DNA of 64,000 nt from an uncultured Bacteroidales bacterium. Lineage in GTDB: Bacteria; Bacteroidota; Bacteroidia; Bacteroidales; Paludibacteraceae. Position numbers and translations under genes: made by a program. Below the pieces are notes generated by a model. The model was not told the origin of the DNA, ran no database searches, and saw only the letters and a list, made by a program, of their open reading frames with translations. Position 1 is the stretch's first letter; each line of letters starts with the position of its first letter. Shown here one piece after another: positions 17,504 through 26,304 of this stretch. The stretch spans positions 11,257 to 75,256 of the forward strand of contig CAKULK010000011.1 in the NCBI GenBank assembly GCA_934667275.1, given 5' to 3'.

Positions 17504-18847
17504 TTATTTCTTCCCATAGTCTTCATCAAGACGGCGATATGCCAAGAAAGTAACCAATAGAGTAGCCACACTACATGCCATTACCATCCAGAAGAATGCT
17601 TTGTAGCCGATAGCCATTTCAATGCTACCAGCGATGAATCCAGGCAACATCATACTCAAAGCCATAAAAGCAGTACAGATAGCATAGTGGGAGGTCTTGA
17701 ACTCACCTTCGGAGAAATACATCATGTACATCATATAGGCTGTGAAACCGAAACCATAACCCAATTGCTCGATAGAGATGGCCAACCCGATTAGCCATGG
17801 GTTATCCGGTAGGCAACTGCTGAGGTAAACAAAGGTGAGACATGGCAGGGTCATACAGGCTGCCATCAGCCATAGAGAGCGTTTCAGACCGCGTTTGGAG
17901 ATGTAGATACCACCCATAATACCGCCCAAAAGCAGGAAGATAACACCAATTGTGCCGTAGAGGAAGCCTACCATATCGGTGCCTAAACCTAATCCTCCGC
18001 CGATGATTTTGCCTGCTTCATTGATAGTGACCTCGCGTGCATCCACCAAGAAAGGTTGGCATAACTTGATGAGGAAACCTTCCGGCAAACGGTATAGCAA
18101 CATGAAGAGAATAGCCAACCAAACTCCTTTCTTGGTGAAAAACGTGGAGAATGAGTTTCCTAATTCTTTGAAAGAACCTGTAGCCGCTTCCGTCTGGCGG
18201 GGTGCATCATCTTTTGCCTTGGGCAGCATGAAGATGTGGTAGAGCGAGATGGCAAACATGACGATAGCCGTAACACCCAATGTGATTTGCCAAGAGTGAG
18301 GAATATCGCCTGTTTTGCGCTCGATGGTACCTGCGATAAGTACCAAAACACCTTGTCCGAAGACAGAGGCAATGCGGTAAAAAGTGGAACGAATACCAAT
18401 GAATTTTGCCTGACTGCTTTGGCTATGCGCCAGCATATAGTAGCCATCGGCTGCTATGTCGTGGGTGGCAGAAGCAAAGGCTGCGATGATGAACAGCACC
18501 AAAGTGAGCCAAAATATACTGACGGATGTGCTTTTGGATGCAATCATTGCAGCATCCGGCTGAGGCAGAGAAATAGTGAGCAGAATACAAAGGGCTGTGA
18601 GCAGTACCTGCATACTGATAATCCACCAACGTTTGGTTTTAACAACATCTACGATCGGACTCCAAATTCCTTTTAAGAACCATGGAAAATAGAGTAGGGT
18701 GGTGAAGAATGCCAATTGATCGTTGGGAACGCCCATCTTGGCGAACATCATCACGGATATGTTGTTGACTAAAAAATACGGAATACCCTCGGCAAAATAC
18801 AGCGTCGGGACCCAGAACCAGGGACTAAGGTTAGTATGCGATTTCAT
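17504..18847 (-). CDS. MFS transporter, AmpG-like (PAT family)
   Basis: 447 residues, about 12 membrane helices. The N-terminus 'WFWVPTLYFAEGIPYFLVNNISVMMF' and 'ATHDIAADGYYMLA' are typical of AmpG-type permeases, which import anhydro-muropeptides for cell-wall recycling. It overlaps the phosphodiester glycosidase gene upstream by 17 bp, and pssA follows after 4 bp. The neighbour supports uptake of a sugar released outside the inner membrane; the actual substrate is unknown. Confidence 0.85.
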   Translation of the reverse strand: MKSHTNLSPWFWVPTLYFAEGIPYFLVNNISVMMFAKMGVPNDQLAFFTTLLYFPWFLKGIWSPIVDVVKTKRWWIISMQVLLTALCILLTISLPQPDAAMIASKSTSVSIFWLTLVLFIIAAFASATHDIAADGYYMLAHSQSSQAKFIGIRSTFYRIASVFGQGVLVLIAGTIERKTGDIPHSWQITLGVTAIVMFAISLYHIFMLPKAKDDAPRQTEAATGSFKELGNSFSTFFTKKGVWLAILFMLLYRLPEGFLIKLCQPFLVDAREVTINEAGKIIGGGLGLGTDMVGFLYGTIGVIFLLLGGIMGGIYISKRGLKRSLWLMAACMTLPCLTFVYLSSCLPDNPWLIGLAISIEQLGYGFGFTAYMMYMMYFSEGEFKTSHYAICTAFMALSMMLPGFIAGSIEMAIGYKAFFWMVMACSVATLLVTFLAYRRLDEDYGKK

Positions 18848-21209
18848 TACCTAATAAATTGTAAATATGTCCGTCTTTAATGATAAGCAATTGCCCATTG
18901 AGCAGCACTTTACGTGCGTTGTCGCGAGAATCTTGTGTGGGTGTATCGTCAATGGCAGTGTCTTGTTCATTGTAAATCAAGTAGATACCATCGAAAGGAA
19001 TATGATATTCTTTTTTCTCTGCTTTTGTGTTGAGGGCAAATGTGATAAATTCCAATGTGACGGGATAGATGATGAAGTCGTTTTGTACCTCGAAGAAATC
19101 ATCTATGTCAATGTGAATAGTATTCTGTTCGTTAGGCACAAACTCAGTGAAAGCCGCCATGTGGTTTTGATTCTCATGGTTCGCGCGCATGCCAATAGTG
19201 ATGCGCTCAATGAGGTCATCTTGCGGGGTGAACTTGAGTTCCAATGCTTTCGGAGTGGCATATAATAAGGTGTCGGCTGTCAGTTTGATACTTGGCTGAC
19301 GGCCTGCCGTGTAGTTGAGGTACATTTCAGCTTTGCCCTCGCCGTTGGTTTGGAAAGCCGTTTTCCATGAAGAAGATGAGGCTTTGAGCGTCCAACGTTT
19401 GTCAACCTCCACCATATTTTCCCATGGCAGAGGGTTCGCGACCGGAATCTCAACACGTACAATTTGGTGCAGAGTGGTGTCACCTAAAGTCCCGTGAATT
19501 AGCGTTCGTCCGTTGCTAAGTCCCGTCAAAATTCCTTCTTCCGAAACAGAGCAGACTGCGGCATCGTCCACTTCCCAATGTAGGGCTGCAGGCAAGATGC
19601 GGAATGACTTCTCGTTTACGCTGCCATTGACTTCAATGGAGTAGGGTATTGCATTGGAAATGAGAACACTATCCAAGCGCAGAGCCATATCGGCATCGTC
19701 TGCCAAGACGATAGTAATAGGTAATTCAGCCTTGTCGTATTTGGCTGTGAGTACACCATTCCCGAGACATACAAATTGACCATCTTTTGTGATATAACCC
19801 GCGTTCTCGTCACAACTAAGGCTAACACCTTGCACGTCTTTGTCAATCAGCATACCATATTGGTTGTAACCCAAGAAAGTAGGGCGAAGCATGGCGTATT
19901 TGGGCAAGCGGAGGAATGTGGATGCGCTACGCATCTCGGTGATAACAGAATCATCAGGTGCGGTGGAGAACAAGAAGATTCCGTTGCTGACAGCACGAGG
20001 AGAACCTTCAGTAGTGGGATTGAGAATCTTGCCTCCGAGGTTGAATTGTGCACTGCCGCCACCGTCTGCGCCACCTGCATCTGTGGCCCCGAAATGACGG
20101 AAGATTGAGCACATTTCGTGGGTAAACATACCGGGTTTTTCCATCACCATCAGCCATAACTTGTCGTGTGTGGCGTTAGTTGCAAAACCAGTACGAGGGT
20201 AGTTCCTGTTGTTGTAATCTTCATTCCAGTTACGTGGCGTGAGACGACCTTCTTTCATTACAAGACAATTGCCTGCTGTGAGTTGCATGATGTCGGGACG
20301 TTCACCCGTGAGAGAATTGTAGATACCTATATGAATGGTAAGCGCGTCACCTTCTTTGAGATTCTGCAAGAAATCTTTACCAGTGCCGCGTCCGCGAAGA
20401 ACCGCGTAGCCATCTTCTATTTTGGTGCCGCCTATGGTGTTGGTACTTACTACAACGGCTGCCAAATTATGGTTAACAGACCAATTGCTTTGCATTTTCA
20501 CTACGACCTCCAATAAGTCCACTTGTCTGCCGAGCTTGTTGTCAATTTCCTCTTTAGTGAGCGTTGCCTTAGTGCCGAGGTCGGAGTTGAAAAGCACTAA
20601 TTCATTGTCAGCAGGATTATTACGGTTGCGGTTGCTCTCACTAATGGGATAGGAACTTTCTCCAATAGTCACCTTGGCATCCCAAGAGTATTGGTCCACA
20701 AAAGCGTGCTTTTCACTGTCCAACATCAAGTAGCCAACAGATTGGCGTACATCGTTGTATGCCACGTTCCAACTTGTAATGCTGGCACCCACTTTGCCAT
20801 TGCGTATTTGCCCCGTGGCTCCGACTCCCAATAGGTTTTCACTGTCGGACACATACCAGAAATTGCAGTTGACAGAACCAATGGTGCGGTGCATTGCCGA
20901 GTCCAAACGTGTATGTGTTTCCACCATACGTTCTGTGACACCAAGTGTGGTGCTGTGGCTCTCTTCTACCGTATTGTATTGGTTTTTGAGATCCACTTCG
21001 TAGATGTAGCAGTGACGGGTGCTGGCGGAATTGGTGATGTTAAAACGAGTGTAGGTGATACCCGGACCAACTTGATAACTCTCCAATGTATCAATGGCAT
21101 ATTGCAAGATTTCAGTACTATCTTGATTGGCCTGAATGTTGATGGTGCCATGTTGCGCAAAGACTTGTGTGCTCAACATGATAAGAAATAATGTGTAGAT
21201 TTTTTGCAT
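18831..21209 (-). CDS. Secreted phosphodiester glycosidase (NAGPA-type) with C-terminal sorting tag
   Basis: 792 residues. A signal peptide (MQKIYTLFLIMLSTQVFA) is followed by a phosphodiester-glycosidase domain at about 230-440 with 'RTGFATNATHDKLWLMVMEKPG', 'DAGGADGGGSAQFNLGG' and 'GSPRAVSNGIFLFS', motifs of the NAGPA family that removes alpha-GlcNAc from phosphodiesters. Bacterial-Ig-like and beta-rich parts follow. The end (NGQLLIIKDG ... LGNEIAY) is the same kind of tag as in the LRR proteins. First gene of the operon with the AmpG-like permease, pssA and a PAP2 phosphatase, and with its own promoter at 21229-21260. Likely a periplasmic or surface enzyme acting on a phospho-sugar polymer. 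Confidence 0.85.
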   Translation of the reverse strand: MQKIYTLFLIMLSTQVFAQHGTINIQANQDSTEILQYAIDTLESYQVGPGITYTRFNITNSASTRHCYIYEVDLKNQYNTVEESHSTTLGVTERMVETHTRLDSAMHRTIGSVNCNFWYVSDSENLLGVGATGQIRNGKVGASITSWNVAYNDVRQSVGYLMLDSEKHAFVDQYSWDAKVTIGESSYPISESNRNRNNPADNELVLFNSDLGTKATLTKEEIDNKLGRQVDLLEVVVKMQSNWSVNHNLAAVVVSTNTIGGTKIEDGYAVLRGRGTGKDFLQNLKEGDALTIHIGIYNSLTGERPDIMQLTAGNCLVMKEGRLTPRNWNEDYNNRNYPRTGFATNATHDKLWLMVMEKPGMFTHEMCSIFRHFGATDAGGADGGGSAQFNLGGKILNPTTEGSPRAVSNGIFLFSTAPDDSVITEMRSASTFLRLPKYAMLRPTFLGYNQYGMLIDKDVQGVSLSCDENAGYITKDGQFVCLGNGVLTAKYDKAELPITIVLADDADMALRLDSVLISNAIPYSIEVNGSVNEKSFRILPAALHWEVDDAAVCSVSEEGILTGLSNGRTLIHGTLGDTTLHQIVRVEIPVANPLPWENMVEVDKRWTLKASSSSWKTAFQTNGEGKAEMYLNYTAGRQPSIKLTADTLLYATPKALELKFTPQDDLIERITIGMRANHENQNHMAAFTEFVPNEQNTIHIDIDDFFEVQNDFIIYPVTLEFITFALNTKAEKKEYHIPFDGIYLIYNEQDTAIDDTPTQDSRDNARKVLLNGQLLIIKDGHIYNLLGNEIAY

Positions 21210-21228
21210 ATACCTAAAATTAAGTCCA

Positions 21229-21260
21229 CAAAGGTACTACTAATTTTTGGAATATGCAAA
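21229..21260 (-). promoter_or_regulatory. Promoter of the glycosidase-AmpG-pssA-PAP2 operon
   Basis: Minus strand TTTG (21257-21260), 20 nt, TACCTTTG (21229-21236). Confidence 0.8.
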
Positions 21261-21338
21261 TCCGACTGCATTTTCCTCAAACACTTCCGATGTGGTAGGG
21301 AAAGGGAGTGAATATTCCACAAGGATACATTGGGGGAT

Positions 21339-21375
21339 AAAAAAAGATACGACTTGACGTGCATCAAGTCGTATC
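21339..21375 (-). terminator. Terminator of the PpiD-like gene
   Basis: Perfect 12-bp stem (21346-21357 with 21364-21375, GATACGACTTGA), 6-nt loop, then seven T on the minus strand (21345-21339). Confidence 0.9.
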
Positions 21376-21410
21376 TGAATGATAATAAATATGCTGTTTT
21401 TTGTACCTGC

Positions 21411-23420
21411 TTATTGGAAACGTGCACGGTTGTCGGTGACTTCAGCCTTTTCCTCCAACATATTGATTGCTTGATAGGGGAGGCTATATGAGGTGCGCAT
21501 GTTCAGTTGCTGAATTTCTTGCTCGGCATTCACTTCGCCGTCTGCAGTACGTTTCTGCCCTATTTGGAGCATGTAAACACCCATATTACCTTTTACAGGG
21601 GACGAAACGCTGTTGTCGTTCATTGCGAGAGCGGTACCAATAATGGCAGGTTCCATGCCGGCAGAGCCAAAACGGTAAGTTGCCAATGATACACCCTCTG
21701 CCGTCTTAATATCAGTGTCAAGAACTTTGGCAGCCTCGTCAAGTGTATTCACGCCCTTCAGTTGGTTGATGATATAATCCGCTTTCTTGTCGTTCATAAT
21801 CTCCATGGCAAGTTCTGCACGAACTTCATCCATTGTGCGATAGTCACCATCGTGTACCTCTGTGAGTACTGCCACAACAAAACGGTCATTGCATTCGAAT
21901 ACATCACTTACTTGACCCTCTTTTGCTTCAAAAGCCCAGCGAACAATCTGACGGCTGTTTTTGAGGTCCGTCACCTTGTCGCTATTGGCATTGAGCGCAT
22001 AAGCCGGAGTGATACTTAATCTTTGTTCATTAGCAGCCGTTTGGAATTTATCTTCAGTGCTGTTGGCAACAATAAATTGCTTGGCTTGATTGTAGAGACG
22101 GCTGTAGGTCTTGCTGCTTGCTCCCACGGTGCGGGCAAGGATAGCCAACTTAACCTTTGGAGTTGGTGCGCTTTTATCCACAATTTGGAATGTCTGCTCG
22201 CCCATGCCTGATGAAACAGTGAACTTGTCTCCCTTTTTTCCATTGAAAGCGGGGTCTGCTACATTTTTCTGCAGTTCGTTGGCTTGGAACCAACCCAACT
22301 CTACGTCTTCAGCGCCTTCTCCATTAGCGAGCAGACGGAGTTGAACAGAGTCGGATTTGCTATAGCCGCAATCCATAATACGCGCGATAGAATAGGTGTT
22401 GTCTGCAAACAGGAGGTCGGTGCAGTCGTCTTTCTTTGCATTTTTGCCGAAAGCGAAATCTTTGTATTCGGCAGGGATAGTCTCTATCGAATAGTCGCGG
22501 CCATCGTAAAGTACATCGGAGTTTCCGTTTACAACAAGGCTTACATCCTCTCTGGTGCGGAAGTCTTGTTCAAGACCTTTCATAATATGCTCAACCTCAG
22601 CAAAATCCTCCTCAGAAGGATTTATGGGGAATGTAACATATTCGATGGTGCGGTTAGGGGTTTGCTTGTATTGTTCTTTGCGCTCGTTGTAGAGTTTTTT
22701 GATATCGCCGTTGGTGACTTTAACCAATGAATCGGCAATAGCGAAATATGGCTGCTCCACATATTGTACGTCCACTGTGGTCTGACGTGCTGCAAAGGCA
22801 TATTTTGCATCTATCGGATTGGCTGTGACCATCTTGGAAAGCAGACCCGTATATTTCTCCTGCATATAGGTGAGACGTACGGCCTTTTCCCAATACATCC
22901 AATAGGTCTTTGCCTGCTTGAGATTGGCAGCCTGCTCTGCATCTTCCGGCTCGCGATTGATGGAGTTGAGGAAATTGATAAGTGCAAAACGGTTGAAATT
23001 GCCAGTCTCATCATAGAACGCACGGCGTTGACGAATCAGTTGGTGAGGATTTTCTCCGATGCATAGATTGCTGAGTTCTTCAGCGGTGACATCCATACCA
23101 ATTTCCTCTGCCTGTTGACGGAGCGAGTAGTCCATCAGCATCATTTGCCATACTTGGTTGCGGATTTGTGCGCTGAAATCCTCGTCAATGTCAGTGCGCC
23201 CTGTCTCGATTTTATAAACCTCTGTCAGTTGGTCTTTAGCGGCTTCGTAGTCGGTGTAGTGCACTTTATGTCCTGCAATTTCACCTACATATTCGCGGTT
23301 GCGGTTGAAGAAACTGCTTCCCGAATTGATGAAGTCGCCCATAATGAACGCCAACATGGCCAATCCCACGATGACGAGCAGGAGAACGCCATGATTCCTA
23401 ATCTTTTGTAATGTTGCCAT
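21411..23420 (-). CDS. PpiD/SurA-type membrane-anchored periplasmic foldase
   Basis: 669 residues. One N-terminal membrane anchor (about 12-30, 'VLLLVIVGLAMLAFIMGDFI') is followed by a SurA-N-like helical region ('VGEIAGHKVHYTDYEAAKDQL') and a long periplasmic part. The C-terminal half 'NSRQIVRWAFEAKEGQVSDVFECNDRFVVAVLTEV' matches the parvulin-like end of PpiD proteins ('V...F....G..S.....D.F.V..L....'). These proteins help fold outer-membrane and secreted proteins leaving SecYEG. Two parvulin-like segments can be suspected, but I did not verify catalytic residues. Monocistronic with clear promoter and terminator. Confidence 0.87.
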   Translation of the reverse strand: MATLQKIRNHGVLLLVIVGLAMLAFIMGDFINSGSSFFNRNREYVGEIAGHKVHYTDYEAAKDQLTEVYKIETGRTDIDEDFSAQIRNQVWQMMLMDYSLRQQAEEIGMDVTAEELSNLCIGENPHQLIRQRRAFYDETGNFNRFALINFLNSINREPEDAEQAANLKQAKTYWMYWEKAVRLTYMQEKYTGLLSKMVTANPIDAKYAFAARQTTVDVQYVEQPYFAIADSLVKVTNGDIKKLYNERKEQYKQTPNRTIEYVTFPINPSEEDFAEVEHIMKGLEQDFRTREDVSLVVNGNSDVLYDGRDYSIETIPAEYKDFAFGKNAKKDDCTDLLFADNTYSIARIMDCGYSKSDSVQLRLLANGEGAEDVELGWFQANELQKNVADPAFNGKKGDKFTVSSGMGEQTFQIVDKSAPTPKVKLAILARTVGASSKTYSRLYNQAKQFIVANSTEDKFQTAANEQRLSITPAYALNANSDKVTDLKNSRQIVRWAFEAKEGQVSDVFECNDRFVVAVLTEVHDGDYRTMDEVRAELAMEIMNDKKADYIINQLKGVNTLDEAAKVLDTDIKTAEGVSLATYRFGSAGMEPAIIGTALAMNDNSVSSPVKGNMGVYMLQIGQKRTADGEVNAEQEIQQLNMRTSYSLPYQAINMLEEKAEVTDNRARFQ

Positions 23421-23480
23421 ATTCTGTTTAGTTTTATTATTTTCAATAAGTAGTTATTTCGCTTTTCTACAAAAAGCCCG

Positions 23481-23512
23481 CAAAGTTACTATATTTTTTT
23501 GATATGTACAAA
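23481..23512 (-). promoter_or_regulatory. Promoter of the PpiD-like gene
   Basis: Minus strand TTTG (23509-23512), 20 nt, TAACTTTG (23481-23488). Confidence 0.8.
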
Positions 23513-23600
23513 CGAAAGGCGAATTTTGTGCTAAAAATGCAAATGAAGTCATGGCATCCGCTTTGTGTCCTATCAGTATCCTCCTTACATCCTCGAATCT

Positions 23601-23633
23601 CGTTGCCGTCCCGTTGCCGTGTCGTTGCCGTGT
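23601..23633. repeat. 11-bp tandem repeat, 3 units (CGTTGCCGTnn)
   Basis: Units start at 23601, 23612 and 23623; one base differs in the first 31 bp from the copy inside the cas operon (11181-11213). The rest of the gap 23513-23693 shows nothing else. Confidence 0.8.
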
Positions 23634-23693
23634 TTTGCTCAACATTTACGCAGGTAAAGTCTGTGTGTTGAAAGAACAACAAGAAGTTGAATG

Positions 23694-23726
23694 AAAACGA
23701 GGTTGCCTAAAGACTCAGGCAACCTC
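23694..23726 (-). terminator. Terminator of the lipoprotein gene at 23769
   Basis: Stem GAGGTTGCCT (23699-23708) with AGGCAACCTC (23717-23726), 8-nt loop, with a short T-run on the minus strand; a T-run on the plus side too. Confidence 0.8.
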
Positions 23727-23768
23727 TTTTAAGTGGTTATGGAGCGTTTGGACTCCTGTGAAGCGACG

Positions 23769-25238
23769 TTATTTTACGATAACCTCTTTAATTTCCCATG
23801 TTGCAGAAACGGTTGTGCAGGTGTATTTCCATGCGATGCGGCAGTTGGCCTTGAGGTTCTCGGCGGGGATTGTCAAGTTGCCAGCAGAGATATAACTCCA
23901 AGCGGTTTCACCAAAAGTGAGCCCCGTGATTTGTGTCCAAGATGCAGCGGTTACATCGCCATTGAAATCGTTTGAAACCCAAATGGTGTATTGCGTTTCA
24001 TCAACCGGCAGTGAGTTTTTAGGACCAAAAGCGTGGTTGAACGTGAGTGTGGCAGCGGTTTTGCCGGTCAAATCCATGGCGGGAGAGATGAACCAATCCT
24101 CGTTTTCTTCTGTAGCCTTTGTTCTGTTGTTGAAACCGGACATTGTGGCTCCGTATCTGCTGTCGAATTTCCAAGTGGAATCACCTTTGATGTCTATGGT
24201 TGTAAATTTGTCGAAACTTGCTTGTGTCAGTAATGTTTCGTTGAGAATCTCGTTACCGGTGGAAGGTACGGGTTTGGTTCCCAATTCCTGTTCTCCGATT
24301 TTGGCATAAGTAGGAGTTTTGATACCTGCTTGACCAAAGTACTTCTCCAACGAACCGTAGATGATTACTTCTTGTCCGAGAAGGTCCTCGTTTTGGATTA
24401 AGTTTAGGCCGTCTCGTAATGCACCGGTGGGGAGTTGTACGGGTACCACTTCTGCTTTGTCGGAAGCGGTGGTGGCAGCAGCGACGAGGATGTTGGTGTT
24501 CGTCCCATTTTCATTAGCAGTAAATGGCGCGGAAAACTCTGGGGTTAGCGAAGTGGAACCTCCTTTTGATTGCCCCACGATATATGCTTTAACGTAGTAT
24601 TTCCCTGTTTTGGCGTTGTTGAGCGCAATTACATCAGCAGCGGTGAAAGGATTTTCCTCTGAGCCGTCGCCTGTTACATCGCCCGGATTGGGTTGGTCGC
24701 CGCCTTGAACATTGGGGTTTGTGCTTTTCCAAATATAAGCAGCCCCTTTGCCTACAGTTTCGAGAGTGCCGTTATAGTTGGTGAGTTCACCGTAGATAAC
24801 TACGAAATCGCCCACTGCCACAGCATCTGCATTCTTGATTTCTGCACCATTAATACCTTTTACTTGGTAAGCCAGGAAATCATCACTCGAGTTGGCACCT
24901 TTCACATCTTCCATATAGAATGAAGCGTTTCCGTATTGCGAAATGCCATCTGCATTCTTACTATGCAGTTTTTTGACATATCCCATTACGTAGTACTTGG
25001 TGCCGGTGGTTGCCTCGCTTGCCAAGGCTCCGGCAATCTCGCGTGCCTGTGCTATAGTGATGGCTTCGGCAGGGATGTTCCAACCGGTGGTGTCTGCAGG
25101 AGTGGTGACGGTTGTGTCTCCCGGGTTGGGGGTCGGTGGATTGGGGGTGGGACCTACGATAGGTCCGTTTCCGTTGCACGCTGCAAAAGCAACGGCAAAG
25201 GTCAGCATGGCTGCTGAAAGGATTTTGTTGAATTTCAT
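23769..25238 (-). CDS. Lipoprotein with two OB-like domains and an anchor-J/DUF5017-like C-terminus
   Basis: 489 residues. The N-terminus 'MKFNKILSAAMLTFAVAFAAC' ends in a lipobox Cys21, then a Pro/Thr-rich linker. Two OB-like domains follow: 'YYVMGYVKKL...GDFVVIYGELTNYNGTLE' (about 80-165) and 'KYYVKAYIVGQ...GQEVIIYGSLEKYFG' (about 210-310). The last 150 residues ('EDWFISPAMDLTGKTAATLTFNHAFG', 'YTIWVSNDFNGDVTAASW') match the C-terminal domain of the lipoprotein at 30918-32711. Such OB-like lipoproteins are common in Bacteroidales and often sit near TonB receptors or nucleases. Probably outer-membrane, surface-exposed. Function unknown; ligand binding is inferred. Confidence 0.8.
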   Translation of the reverse strand: MKFNKILSAAMLTFAVAFAACNGNGPIVGPTPNPPTPNPGDTTVTTPADTTGWNIPAEAITIAQAREIAGALASEATTGTKYYVMGYVKKLHSKNADGISQYGNASFYMEDVKGANSSDDFLAYQVKGINGAEIKNADAVAVGDFVVIYGELTNYNGTLETVGKGAAYIWKSTNPNVQGGDQPNPGDVTGDGSEENPFTAADVIALNNAKTGKYYVKAYIVGQSKGGSTSLTPEFSAPFTANENGTNTNILVAAATTASDKAEVVPVQLPTGALRDGLNLIQNEDLLGQEVIIYGSLEKYFGQAGIKTPTYAKIGEQELGTKPVPSTGNEILNETLLTQASFDKFTTIDIKGDSTWKFDSRYGATMSGFNNRTKATEENEDWFISPAMDLTGKTAATLTFNHAFGPKNSLPVDETQYTIWVSNDFNGDVTAASWTQITGLTFGETAWSYISAGNLTIPAENLKANCRIAWKYTCTTVSATWEIKEVIVK

Positions 25239-25305
25239 TGTCTTATTGTTTTTAGTTACGTTTTTTTTGCGTTGCGGGGATACCTCCCCATTTTATTTTG
25301 GGTCG

Positions 25306-25337
25306 CAAAAATACGGAAAGTTTTCTGAATGTGCAAA
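25306..25337 (-). promoter_or_regulatory. Promoter of the lipoprotein gene at 23769
   Basis: Minus strand TTTG (25334-25337), 20 nt, TATTTTTG (25306-25313). Confidence 0.75.
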
Positions 25338-25362
25338 AAATGAGCGTTTTTTATTGTTTTAT

Positions 25363-25393
25363 TTTGTGGATTGCAAAAAAAAGAGTAATTTTG
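25363..25393 (+). promoter_or_regulatory. Promoter of infC-rpmI-rplT
   Basis: TTTG (25363-25366), 19 nt, TAATTTTG (25386-25393). Transcription would start near 25400, leaving a leader of about 25 nt that contains AGGAGG. Confidence 0.8.
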
Positions 25394-25410
25394 CAGCCCG
25401 AAATATTAGC

Positions 25411-25416
25411 AGGAGG
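25411..25416 (+). promoter_or_regulatory. Perfect Shine-Dalgarno sequence before infC
   Basis: AGGAGG ends 8 nt before an in-frame ATA at 25425. Most genes of Bacteroidota lack a Shine-Dalgarno sequence, and none this good stood out at the other genes I examined here. It decides the infC start. Confidence 0.8.
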
Positions 25417-25424
25417 ATACAACT

Positions 25425-25979
25425 ATAGCAAATCCACAGAATGGCCCGCAACGCCGTGGCCGCCAAGAGAAAGAAATGCCCAACCGCATCAATGACAAGA
25501 TTCGCGGGGTGAGGGAAGTGCGCCTTGTAGGCGACAATGTAGAGCAGGGAATCTATTCGTATGAGCAGGCCATGCGCATAGCGGATGAGCAGAACTTGGA
25601 TCTCGTAGAGATTTCGCCAAACGCGGCACCGCCCGTTTGCCGTGTGCTGGACTATCAGAAGTTCCTCTATCAGAAGAAGCGCAAGGAGAAAGAGCAGAAA
25701 GCGAACTCGGCGAAAGTGATAATCAAAGAGATACGTTTCGGACCGCAGACCGACGAACATGACTATAATTTCAAACTCAAGCACGCGCAGGAGTTCTTGA
25801 AAGAAGGCAACAAGGTGAAGGCGTATGTGTTCTTCCGCGGGCGCAGTATCCTGTTTAAGGAGCAAGGCGAACTGCTGTTGGCACGCTTTGCGAACGACCT
25901 CGAAGAATACGGCAAGGTGGAAGCAATGCCCAAGTTGGAGGGCAAGCGTATGATTGTAAATATCGCACCCAAAAAATAA
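25425..25979 (+). CDS. infC: Translation initiation factor IF-3, probable AUA start
   Basis: IF-3 is clear: 'NRINDKIRGVREVRLVGDNVEQGIYS', 'LDLVEISPNAAPPVCRVLDYQKFLYQ', 'IRFGPQTDEHDYNFKLKHA' and a C-terminus ending 'GKRMIVNIAPKK'. The first ATG (25476) would put the start only 2 residues before the conserved domain. The frame is open upstream to a TAG at 25407, and coding-like sequence (IANPQNGPQRRGRQEKE) continues to an ATA at 25425, 8 nt after AGGAGG. No ATG, GTG or TTG exists in that stretch in frame. E. coli infC starts with AUU and is autoregulated because IF-3 discriminates against such starts; an AUA start would do the same. IF-3 binds the 30S subunit and proofreads initiation. With AUA: 184 residues. 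Confidence 0.93.
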   Translation: MANPQNGPQRRGRQEKEMPNRINDKIRGVREVRLVGDNVEQGIYSYEQAMRIADEQNLDLVEISPNAAPPVCRVLDYQKFLYQKKRKEKEQKANSAKVIIKEIRFGPQTDEHDYNFKLKHAQEFLKEGNKVKAYVFFRGRSILFKEQGELLLARFANDLEEYGKVEAMPKLEGKRMIVNIAPKK

Positions 25980-26009
25980 ATCGTACATTCGTAAATCGTA
26001 AATAACTAT

Positions 26010-26041
26010 GGTCCCAGGGCCACCAATGGCTGCCCGAGACC
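26010..26041 (+). promoter_or_regulatory. Possible ribosomal-protein leader hairpin before rpmI
   Basis: Stem GGTC (26010-26013) with GACC (26038-26041), an internal loop, then GGGC (26017-26020) with GCCC (26032-26035). It lies between infC and rpmI, where L20-binding leader RNAs are known in other bacteria. No T-run, so not a terminator. Inference only. Confidence 0.4.
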
Positions 26042-26072
26042 TTAAATATAAACAAACTAAATTATAAACAAA

Positions 26073-26270
26073 ATGCCAAAGGTAAAGACTAATTCCGGTG
26101 CTAAAAAAAGATTCGCTCTTACCGGAACGGGTAAAGTGAAGCGTAAACACGCTTACAAGAGTCACATTCTGACGAAGAAGACCAAGAAACAGAAACGCAA
26201 CTTGACTCACGTTGCAATGGTGGACCAGACAAACATGCGTTCCGTACGCGAGATGTTGTTGCTCCGCTAA
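26073..26270 (+). CDS. rpmI: 50S ribosomal protein L35
   Basis: 65 residues, the family length. 'MPKVKTNSGAKKRFALTGTGKVKRKHAYKSHILTKKTKKQKRNL' is the standard basic L35 sequence. Middle gene of infC-rpmI-rplT, as in most bacteria. Confidence 0.98.
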   Translation: MPKVKTNSGAKKRFALTGTGKVKRKHAYKSHILTKKTKKQKRNLTHVAMVDQTNMRSVREMLLLR

Positions 26271-26304
26271 GTTATTAACCACCAAACATTTGTAGTAAAG
26301 AACT

